A DNA stretch of 8,619 bases from an uncultured Saprospirales bacterium (GTDB lineage: Bacteria; Bacteroidota; Bacteroidia; Chitinophagales; Saprospiraceae): positions 1 to 8,619 of the forward strand of contig CALAZP010000204.1 of assembly GCA_937926355.1 (NCBI GenBank). The letters run 5' to 3'. Position 1 is the stretch's first letter; every line of letters starts with the position of its first letter. A program made the position numbers and the translations under genes. Positions 1-5,953 of the stretch are shown one piece after another. Under the pieces are notes generated by a model, which saw nothing but the letters and a program-made list of their open reading frames with translations, had not been told where the DNA came from and made no database searches.

Positions 1-629
1 CCAGTGCAAAGGTAGTCATCCTAGGTGCAGGAATAGTTTCCGAATATGCAACTCGGGCTGCCCTAGGGCTCGGTGCAGAAGTTAGGATTTTTGATGATAA
101 TATTTACAAACTAAAAAAGATTCAAAATAAAATAGGGAGACCCCTTTACACTTCGGCAGTAAATCAAACTTATCTAAAAGAAGAATTAATCTCCGCAGAT
201 TTAGTTATTGGTGCCATGCACTCAAAAACGGGAAGAACGCCCATGATTGTTGACGAAAACATGGTTATGTCCATGAAAAAAGGCAGTGTAATCATTGACG
301 TTAGCATCGACCAAGGAGGCTGTTTTGAAACATCTGAAGTGACCTCGTTTGAAAATCCGACATTTGTCAAACATGACGTCATTCATTATTGTGTACCTAA
401 TATGGCTTCCAAAGTAAGTCGAACCGCTTCCATTGCATTTAGTAATATTTTAACTCCCATCCTATTAAAAGCTGCGCATCCTGCAGGTATTGAATACTTT
501 ATAACCTCTCAGCCTGGTTTAAGAAATGGCATATACTCCTATAAAGGATACCTCACCAATGCCTATCTCAGCCAACGATTCAATTTGAAATTTATGGATC
601 TTAGTCTATTGATAACCTCTCAACACTAA
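1..629 (+). CDS. ald: Alanine dehydrogenase, C-terminal part (5' end outside window)
   Basis: The enzyme catalyses reversible NAD-dependent deamination of alanine to pyruvate and ammonia in the cytoplasm. The reading frame is open from position 3 and gives 208 visible residues ending at TAA 627-629. It starts inside the Rossmann fold: the nucleotide-binding loop VVILGAGIVSEYA is followed by the acidic end of beta-2 (IFDDN), which suits NAD binding. Downstream are ADLVIGAM, the conserved VSIDQGG segment (Asp codon 309-311, equivalent to the catalytic Asp of the mycobacterial enzyme), HYCVPNM with SRTAS, and the terminal GLRNGIYSYKGYLTNAYL block. The N-terminal substrate domain with the catalytic Lys and His is missing only because of the window edge. 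The third glycine of the usual GxGxxG loop is Ser here (codon 39-41). The gene ends tail to tail with the minus-strand membrane glycosyltransferase and overlaps it by 4 bases. Family assignment is firm; the closest relative with a similar fold, the transhydrogenase alpha subunit, fits the C-terminus less well. Confidence 0.93.
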   Translation, partial: SAKVVILGAGIVSEYATRAALGLGAEVRIFDDNIYKLKKIQNKIGRPLYTSAVNQTYLKEELISADLVIGAMHSKTGRTPMIVDENMVMSMKKGSVIIDVSIDQGGCFETSEVTSFENPTFVKHDVIHYCVPNMASKVSRTASIAFSNILTPILLKAAHPAGIEYFITSQPGLRNGIYSYKGYLTNAYLSQRFNLKFMDLSLLITSQH

Positions 630-2068
630 TATGCAACCCTCTTTAGTTGATGAATCTGAATGGGGTCCTTCCCTCCAATTATAGTGTCTTTAATATAACT
701 CTGATCAATCCACTTTATCATACTAAGGTGGGAAACAGTTTCTTTCTTGCTAAAAGGCTTCATCATAATATATTCCGGCTCCAATTCTTTCAAATCAGCT
801 ATAATTTGGTCTACGGGAATTTCCATAGCCTCAATATGTTGACTTTGCCAAAAAAGCGAGGGGTGAATATATGGAATCGGGCTCTTCTTATCTATCAAAT
901 AATAAACTATCTGTGAAGAATTGCCCGTATATATCTGGTCACCTTCTTCCATTTTTTCGCCTAAATAGACTGCCACCTCTTTATTTGAATCCGGTCGATC
1001 CCAATAATCTATTTTTTGAAATATAATAGCAGTTAGTGCCCATAGGGCAAAAATGATAATTCCAGCCTTGCGTTGGTAAAGACCTTTAAATTTTGACCTC
1101 AAAAAAGTCCCCTCATTGGCCAACGCCAGTCCAAACATCAAGCTCATTGGAACCATCGATTGAATAAAGTAATGCCCGAAAAATTTACCCGGAATTAATG
1201 CGGATAACCAAGTTAAAAACAGCCAAAAATGAATATTCCAACCAAGTGAATTATACACCCTACGATATAGAAATATCCCAGCCAAAAAGGAAATGATGAA
1301 AAATCGCCCTAAAAAATCTACTAAATGTAACGGGTATTCCCAAATAGGCGCACTAGATGGATACCGACCTGACACCTCAAATGAATGAAAATAAAAAGTA
1401 TCCCAATGACCTAATGACCAATACCAAAAAGCTACTCCAAAAAAAGGAAGGATACTGCCTAAAGCCATCCAAATTACTTTACCAATGCGCTGGGATAAAT
1501 GAGTATCAACTGTAAAAAGTACGATCAAACCCAATCCAACCATATCAAATAATACGACATACTTGATGACAAATCCAATACCCAACATTAATCCTCCAAT
1601 AAAATATCGTCCCCTCCATTGTCCACTCAATACTATCAATGCCGCTAAAGCACTAAAAAAAGTAAAATAAGTCTCCGTATTGGGGGAAATACCATAAAAA
1701 GTAAAAGTTGAATTCATTAAAAGGAAAGATAGTCCTCCCAAAAAAGCTGCTTTGGTGTGATGGGTCTTTGACAATATTATCCTGAAAATAAAAAAAGAGG
1801 TACTGGCAATAAATAAAGTTGCAAGAATCCGAAACGATACTATTCCAGTTAACCCAAAGGCCTTCATAAAGAATCCATATATCAGAAATATTCCTATTGG
1901 CTTGGTATCAAAAATATCCACCCAGTAAAGCTGGCCAGCCGTCAAAGCCTGGGCAATAACTAGATAAGTAGAATCGTCATGGTCAATTACGGAAATAAAA
2001 AGGGAGAAAAACCTTAAAATCAACCCAAGACCAACAAAACCAATCCACCATTTAACTTGCTTACTCAC
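626..2068 (-). CDS. Polytopic membrane glycosyltransferase, ArnT/PMT-like (GT39/GT83 type)
   Basis: This is a 480-residue integral membrane protein. Such enzymes move a sugar from a polyprenyl-phosphate carrier to an acceptor on the outer face of the inner membrane; the substrate here is unknown. A first hydrophobic helix (about residues 7-28) is followed by the acidic loop DHDDSTY (29-35) and then FDTKPIGIF (53-61). The Asp pair and the D-x-K-P loop match the first periplasmic loop of the PMT/ArnT fold, where the catalytic acid lies. About ten further hydrophobic segments run to about residue 350, including KFFGHYFIQ (295-303). A polar C-terminal domain of about 130 residues follows, as in other GT-C enzymes. 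The start is GTG (2066-2068), because no ATG occurs until residue 68, which would remove the first helix and the acidic loop. The GTG lies inside the last codons of glyS (8-base overlap), so translation is probably coupled. The stop overlaps the ald stop. The fold is clear; the exact family and substrate are not. Confidence 0.85.
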   Translation of the reverse strand: MSKQVKWWIGFVGLGLILRFFSLFISVIDHDDSTYLVIAQALTAGQLYWVDIFDTKPIGIFLIYGFFMKAFGLTGIVSFRILATLFIASTSFFIFRIILSKTHHTKAAFLGGLSFLLMNSTFTFYGISPNTETYFTFFSALAALIVLSGQWRGRYFIGGLMLGIGFVIKYVVLFDMVGLGLIVLFTVDTHLSQRIGKVIWMALGSILPFFGVAFWYWSLGHWDTFYFHSFEVSGRYPSSAPIWEYPLHLVDFLGRFFIISFLAGIFLYRRVYNSLGWNIHFWLFLTWLSALIPGKFFGHYFIQSMVPMSLMFGLALANEGTFLRSKFKGLYQRKAGIIIFALWALTAIIFQKIDYWDRPDSNKEVAVYLGEKMEEGDQIYTGNSSQIVYYLIDKKSPIPYIHPSLFWQSQHIEAMEIPVDQIIADLKELEPEYIMMKPFSKKETVSHLSMIKWIDQSYIKDTIIGGKDPIQIHQLKRVAY

Positions 2069-3626
2069 CCTCCAATTTTTGGAGTAGTCTAGTTATACTT
2101 ACCTCAGGGGCAATTATTTGCGCCAATTTTTCAATTGGAATCCGCTCTTGCTCCAAGGTATCCCGATTCCTTAAGGTAACACATTGGTCTTCAAGAGTAT
2201 CGAAATCCACTGTAACACAAAAAGGAGTTCCAATAGCATCTTGCCTTCTGTATAACTTCCCAATACTTCCGGTATCGTCGTATAAAACTTTAAAGTGCGG
2301 TTTAAGTTGTTGAGTTATTGCTCTGGCTTTTTCTACCAATTTTTCTTCATTTCTTTTAAGAGGTAAAACAGCACATTTAACAGGAGCTAGTGCTGGATGT
2401 AGTTTTAATACCTCTCGCTTATTCTCCCCATCTTCTGCTTCTCCAATAGTTTCTTCAACTAGTGCACTACTCATCATGGCTAAAAACATTCTATCCAATC
2501 CTATAGAAGTCTCCAGAACATAAGGCGTATAGCTTTCCTTAGTAGCGGGATCAAAATACTGTAATTTTTTTCCAGATAATTCTTGATGACTTCCCAGGTC
2601 GAAATCCGTTCTGGAGTGAATGCCTTCAAGTTCCTTAAAACCAAAAGGGAAATCAAATTGAATGTCTACTGCTGCATCTGCATAATGTGCTAAATTATCG
2701 TGATCGTGATACCTGTATTTTTCATCGGGAACACCAAGAGCCAAATGCCATTTTAACCTCGCTTTCTTCCAGTAATCATACCACTGCTTTTGAGTCCCTG
2801 GCTTTATAAAAAACTGCATCTCCATTTGCTCGAATTCTCGCATTCTGAAGATGAATTGTCGAGCAACTATTTCGTTCCTAAATGCTTTTCCAATTTGTGC
2901 GATCCCAAATGGAATCTTTTGTCTAGTGGATTTTTGCACGTTCAAAAAATTAACAAAAATCCCCTGTGCAGTTTCCGGACGCAAATACAATTTACCCTCC
3001 TCTCCAGCAATATTCCCCAGCTGAGTAGAAAACATCAGATTGAATTGTCGAACGTCTGTCCAATTTCTCGAACCACTTTCCGGACAAGCAATTTCTAATC
3101 GTTCAATTAAATTTTTTAACGCCTCCATATCATTACTTGACATCGCACGTGCCAATTCTTCCTTTATTTCATCGTATTTCGCTTGATTTTGTAAAACCCT
3201 TGGGTTGGTAGAAATAAAAGTCTCCTTTTCAAAAGCGTCTCCAAATCTTTTTGCAGCTTTTTCAACCTCCTTATTGATCTTAGCCTCTATCTTATCCATA
3301 TAGTTCTCTACCAAAACATCAGCCCTATATCTTTTCTTGGAATCCTTATTGTCAATCAATGGGTCATTAAATGCATCTACGTGGCCCGAAGCCTTCCATG
3401 TCTTTGGATGCATAAAAATAGCTGCATCTATGCCCACGATTTCATTATGCATATTAACCATGGCTTCCCACCAATATTTTTTAATATTGTTTTTCAACTC
3501 CACACCGTATGGACCATAATCATATACAGCACTCAATCCATCGTATATCTCTGAAGATTGAAAAATAAATCCGTATTCCTTGCAGTGGGCAACCACCCGC
3601 TTAAATAAATCTGATTGATCCGCCAT
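2061..3626 (-). CDS. glyS: Glycine--tRNA ligase, homodimeric (alpha2) class II type
   Basis: This enzyme charges tRNA-Gly with glycine in the cytoplasm. It is 521 residues and complete, and belongs to the single-chain type shared with archaea and eukaryotes, not the alpha/beta GlyQ-GlyS type. The N-terminus has the characteristic YDYGPYGVELKNN segment (35-47). An insertion of about 80 charged residues (roughly 105-190) follows. The active site shows LRPETAQG (215-222), motif 2 FRNEI...FRMREFEQMEM (249-270), the glycine-pocket segment around ELEGIHSRTDFDLGSHQ (322-338), and motif 3 GLDRMFLAMM (376-385). The anticodon-binding domain covers about 415-505 (VKCAVLPL, DDTGSIGKLYRRQDAIGTP). The start ATG 3624-3626 is preceded by an A-rich leader without an obvious Shine-Dalgarno sequence, as is common in Bacteroidota, and a plausible promoter lies about 20 bases upstream. 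The last codons overlap the start of the membrane glycosyltransferase gene. I see nothing missing from the catalytic core. Confidence 0.97.
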   Translation of the reverse strand: MADQSDLFKRVVAHCKEYGFIFQSSEIYDGLSAVYDYGPYGVELKNNIKKYWWEAMVNMHNEIVGIDAAIFMHPKTWKASGHVDAFNDPLIDNKDSKKRYRADVLVENYMDKIEAKINKEVEKAAKRFGDAFEKETFISTNPRVLQNQAKYDEIKEELARAMSSNDMEALKNLIERLEIACPESGSRNWTDVRQFNLMFSTQLGNIAGEEGKLYLRPETAQGIFVNFLNVQKSTRQKIPFGIAQIGKAFRNEIVARQFIFRMREFEQMEMQFFIKPGTQKQWYDYWKKARLKWHLALGVPDEKYRYHDHDNLAHYADAAVDIQFDFPFGFKELEGIHSRTDFDLGSHQELSGKKLQYFDPATKESYTPYVLETSIGLDRMFLAMMSSALVEETIGEAEDGENKREVLKLHPALAPVKCAVLPLKRNEEKLVEKARAITQQLKPHFKVLYDDTGSIGKLYRRQDAIGTPFCVTVDFDTLEDQCVTLRNRDTLEQERIPIEKLAQIIAPEVSITRLLQKLEGE

Positions 3627-3647
3627 TTTAGTCTTTATTGGAAATCA

Positions 3648-3677
3648 CAAATATCTTAATTTAAACCTGATTTCAAA
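3648..3677 (-). promoter_or_regulatory. Candidate Bacteroidota-type promoter for glyS
   Basis: On the minus strand a TTTG (3677-3674) is followed after 18 bases by GATATTTG (3655-3648). The known Bacteroidota consensus is TTTG about 19 bases upstream of TAnnTTTG, so this matches the -33 box exactly and the -7 box in all but its first base. Transcription would start near 3640, leaving a leader of about 15 bases before the glyS ATG at 3626. It is the only near-consensus pair I found in the 70-base recO-glyS gap. It suggests that glyS can be expressed independently of recO. Short AT-rich motifs arise by chance in such DNA, so this remains an inference. Confidence 0.4.
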
Positions 3678-3696
3678 CCTAATTGCACAAAAAGGG

Positions 3697-4407
3697 TCAC
3701 AAAACCTGACGCAATATATGATGTGATTGTATTTCAGGAAATCCCTCGATATGCAGTCGGTAATATTTAATTAAAACCTCTAAAATAAGAGCGCGTTCCT
3801 TTTTTTTCAGCGGAGTTACCGAATCCACCATTAATTTACCCAACAAAGCAGAAGTTTCTACATCGGCGAAATCCCTATGATCTGGAATATCAGTCTCAAA
3901 ACACCCTTCTCGCATATTAAAGAAATAGTTATCCCCATAATCTGGAGGTAGAATAGGTTGAAACCCCAAATATCCAGATAGTTGTAATAAAAAAATGAGG
4001 TGATAAACTGGGTTTCTCTCCTCCATTTGGTCCAAAGTTACAAATGAACGATAAAGAAAATCAAATAATCCCGGCTCTGGATTGGTTTGCCGAATAGCTT
4101 TCCTAATCACATCTGCCATAAATAAACCCATAGAGCCCTTATAGAGATTAAAAGGAATACCTCTATATACCTCAGCATTACTGATCTCTCTAATACGTTG
4201 AAGGTGACCTATATTTTTTTCATAAACCACCAAGTTTAATAAAGCCATGACTTGAAGACAGCTCGGTTTGATTCTAGAATTTTTACCCCTAGCCCCATTG
4301 AGTATATATTTTCGCATACCAATTTCCTCGGTATAGATCTCTGCAATTACACTACTTTCCCCATAAGCAAGGGTATGCAATAAAATACCTCTGGTTTTCA
4401 CTAACAT
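3697..4407 (-). CDS. recO: DNA repair protein RecO
   Basis: RecO works in the RecFOR pathway: it binds DNA, anneals strands and helps RecR load RecA onto SSB-coated single-stranded DNA at gaps. The protein is 236 residues, the normal size. The N-terminal OB-fold begins MLVKTRGILLHTLAYGESS (1-19), a hallmark RecO opening, and runs through YILNGARGKNSR (35-45) to about residue 80. A helical domain follows (FMADVIRKAI 96-105; YHLIFLLQLSGYLGFQP 135-151) and the chain ends with YYRLHIEGFPEIQSHHILR (215-233). Only Cys50 and Cys169 are present, so there is no four-cysteine zinc finger of the kind seen in some RecO proteins. I chose ATG 4405-4407 over an in-frame TTG two codons upstream because the family normally begins at this methionine. 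The gene is divergent from the small plus-strand gene and lies 70 bases upstream of glyS on the same strand. Codons 201-203 form an A8G tract, discussed in the findings. Confidence 0.95.
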   Translation of the reverse strand: MLVKTRGILLHTLAYGESSVIAEIYTEEIGMRKYILNGARGKNSRIKPSCLQVMALLNLVVYEKNIGHLQRIREISNAEVYRGIPFNLYKGSMGLFMADVIRKAIRQTNPEPGLFDFLYRSFVTLDQMEERNPVYHLIFLLQLSGYLGFQPILPPDYGDNYFFNMREGCFETDIPDHRDFADVETSALLGKLMVDSVTPLKKKERALILEVLIKYYRLHIEGFPEIQSHHILRQVL

Positions 4408-4471
4408 ATACAAAACTTTACAGGATTTTAGCCATTAATATTTAAAAATCCTAACAAGGAACTCATCCGAT
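4408..4471. promoter_or_regulatory. Divergent intergenic region between recO and the small-protein/uvrC cluster
   Basis: These 64 bases are the only space from which both recO (leftward) and the five-gene cluster (rightward) can be transcribed, unless promoters lie inside coding sequence. The DNA is very AT-rich. On the minus strand AAGTTTTG, one base from the Bacteroidota -7 consensus, lies three bases before the recO ATG and would give an almost leaderless transcript, which is weak evidence. On the plus strand I found no good TAnnTTTG match; the nearest is the TTAATATTTA stretch around 4435-4444. A perfect 8-base inverted repeat occupies the middle. The divergent promoter role is inferred from gene layout. 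Confidence 0.45.
4422..4452. repeat. Perfect 8-base inverted repeat with 15-base spacer, between divergent genes
   Basis: AGGATTTT at 4422-4429 is repeated as its reverse complement AAAATCCT at 4445-4452, separated by 15 AT-rich bases. The arm centres are 23 bases apart, about two helical turns, which would suit a dimeric regulator binding one face of the DNA. It could also form a weak hairpin in RNA, or be chance in AT-rich sequence. No regulator gene is present in the window. Confidence 0.4.
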
Positions 4472-4792
4472 ATGAACCATAACACTATTGAATACATTTG
4501 CCAATCCTTAGAAATTCAACCAAATGAAACTTTCTTAGATGAAAAAATGCTTTTAGAAGCACTAAAATTAAGAATAAGCGAGTTACTTGAGTACAAGCCC
4601 GCTTATTTGTTTACCCTAATGTATCGAATTGATGTTTCAGAAAAAGCAATAAGAACAGCCCTTTCCCCTTCGGGAAAAGAAGATCCAGCAGAAGCATTAG
4701 CACGACTGGTCATTGAACGACAAAAAGAAAGAATAGCAGCCAAAAATAAATACAAACAGTCCCCGATTGAAGGTTGGAACGAATGGGAATAA
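4472..4792 (+). CDS. Small conserved protein of unknown function (YRIDV/VIERQ type)
   Basis: This encodes 106 residues, probably soluble, cytoplasmic and almost all alpha-helical, with no signal peptide, membrane segment or metal-binding motif. The middle block YKPAYLFTLMYRIDVSEKAI (41-60) is followed by a Ser/Gly/Asp turn and the helix DPAEALARLVIERQKERIAAK (71-91); the tail is acidic and aromatic (GWNEWE). From memory, small Bacteroidota proteins share the pattern of a helix, YRIDV, and a later (L/I)IERQ helix near their C-terminus; I know of no assigned function and cannot search for one here. It is the first gene of the rightward cluster, divergent from recO, and ends 13 bases before the GT4 start. 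ATG 4472 is the first start after the intergenic region. I do not assign a function. That the gene is real is supported by its tight fit between neighbours and its resemblance to a remembered family. Confidence 0.8.
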   Translation: MNHNTIEYICQSLEIQPNETFLDEKMLLEALKLRISELLEYKPAYLFTLMYRIDVSEKAIRTALSPSGKEDPAEALARLVIERQKERIAAKNKYKQSPIEGWNEWE

Positions 4793-4805
4793 ACTTTACC
4801 ACCAA

Positions 4806-5936
4806 ATGAATATAGGATTTGATGCCAAAAGGATTTTTCAAAACTTTACTGGATTGGGAAATTACAGTAGAACATTAGTTGAAAACCTGCTCAAGTACTA
4901 CCCTGAAAACAATTACAAATTATTTTCCTCCCACGTTCCAAGCCACCCTTTTAACGAAGTTTTTCAACAATCTAAAAATTGTCAGATTATTAGTCCTTCT
5001 CCAGCATTCCCTTTTAAATCATGGTGGAGAAGAAGTAATGTGACAAAAAGTCCCCTATTCCATAACCTATCTGTATTTCACGGCCTTACCAACGAAATTC
5101 CACTGGGAATCAAAAAAACAAATATTCCATCAGTGGTTACTATCCACGATTTAATATTCAAAGAATATCCCCAACAATATCCTGCTATAGATCGATTTTT
5201 CTACAATCAAAAATCACGAAAAGCTTGTATGGATGCCGACCGGATTATAGCCATAAGTGAAGCGACTAAATATGATATCGTAAAATATTATCAAATCCAT
5301 CCCGATAAAATTTCGGTAATCTACCAAGATTGTTCCCCCATATTTAAAACTCCTCCTTCGGAAAAAGATTTGCAGTTTGCCAAACAACAGTATAACCTGC
5401 CTCCAACCTTCATACTTTATGTTGGAAGTGTCATTGAGCGGAAAAATCTATTAACTATCGTCAAAGCCCTGAAGATCTTACCCAAATCTCTTCAAATCCC
5501 ATTGGTGGTAGTGGGCCAAGGTAAAAATTATGAGAAAAAAGTAAAAAAATTCATTAGCCACCATCAACTAAATCATCTCATACAATGGCGCCATATACCC
5601 TATAATCATTTGCCCGCAGCCTACCAATTGGCAGAAATATTTTTGTATCCCTCCCTAAAAGAGGGTTTCGGTATTCCTGTTATTGAAGCCCTATCAATCG
5701 GGACTCCTGTCATCACCTCCGATACCTCCTCCTTGGTCGAAGCTGGAGGAGAAGCTGCTCTACAAATTCCCCCGACGGACGCAGAAGCACTATCCCAAGG
5801 AATTGAATTAATTTTAACCAATGTTCCACTTCAAACTAAAATGATTGCCGAAGGTAAGATGCACGTAAAAAAATTTGATGGTCAAAAAGTGACGCGTGAA
5901 CTTGTCCAAATTTATCGAGAAATTAGCAAGGATTAA
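4806..5936 (+). CDS. Glycosyltransferase family 4 (GT-B fold)
   Basis: This is a 376-residue cytoplasmic or membrane-peripheral retaining glycosyltransferase using a nucleotide sugar; donor and acceptor cannot be told from sequence. The N-terminal acceptor domain opens with MNIGFDAKR and the glycine-rich NFTGLGNYSRTLVENL loop (13-28), then VVTIHDLIFKEYP (110-122) and ADRIIAISEATKYDI (144-158). The C-terminal donor domain has LYVGSVIERKNL (204-215), PLVVVGQGK (232-240) and the EX7E motif of retaining GT4 enzymes, E286-GFGIPVI-E294, followed by GTPVITSDTSSLVEAGG (299-315). Length and domain order are complete. I chose ATG 4806 rather than the in-frame TTG at 4767, because the latter adds 13 residues lying inside the previous gene and is not family-like. 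Placement upstream of uvrC and lpxH in one apparent operon suggests a cell-envelope glycan role, but no other polysaccharide genes adjoin it. Confidence 0.92.
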   Translation: MNIGFDAKRIFQNFTGLGNYSRTLVENLLKYYPENNYKLFSSHVPSHPFNEVFQQSKNCQIISPSPAFPFKSWWRRSNVTKSPLFHNLSVFHGLTNEIPLGIKKTNIPSVVTIHDLIFKEYPQQYPAIDRFFYNQKSRKACMDADRIIAISEATKYDIVKYYQIHPDKISVIYQDCSPIFKTPPSEKDLQFAKQQYNLPPTFILYVGSVIERKNLLTIVKALKILPKSLQIPLVVVGQGKNYEKKVKKFISHHQLNHLIQWRHIPYNHLPAAYQLAEIFLYPSLKEGFGIPVIEALSIGTPVITSDTSSLVEAGGEAALQIPPTDAEALSQGIELILTNVPLQTKMIAEGKMHVKKFDGQKVTRELVQIYREISKD

Positions 5937-5953
5937 AAATAGCCAATGCTTTC

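Noticed and set aside
170..382. Open frame on the minus strand inside ald.
   Set aside because: It lies wholly antisense to strongly conserved Ald codons and has no recognisable protein features.
647..916. Open frame on the plus strand opposite the membrane glycosyltransferase C-terminus.
   Set aside because: Low-complexity antisense product without family resemblance; the minus-strand gene explains the region.
2790..3519. Two open frames on the plus strand opposite glyS (2790-3098 and 3337-3519).
   Set aside because: They are antisense to conserved GlyRS sequence, and their translations look like random shadow proteins.
3661..3682. Short direct repeat of AGGTTT/AAAT on the minus strand upstream of glyS as a possible regulatory or T-box-like element.
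   Set aside because: Only two short copies in AT-rich DNA, and the 70-base gap is far too short for a T-box leader.
4408..4413. In-frame TTG start that would lengthen RecO by two residues (MY before MLVKTRG).
   Set aside because: The family normally starts at the MLVKTRG methionine; ATG 4405-4407 is the better start.
4767..4805. Upstream TTG start extending the GT4 enzyme by 13 residues into the preceding gene.
   Set aside because: The extra residues overlap the end of the small protein gene in another frame and do not resemble a GT4 N-terminus, whereas ATG 4806 opens with the typical MNIGFDAKR.
5621..5821. Open frame on the minus strand opposite the GT4 donor domain.
   Set aside because: Antisense to the EX7E region; no independent coding evidence.
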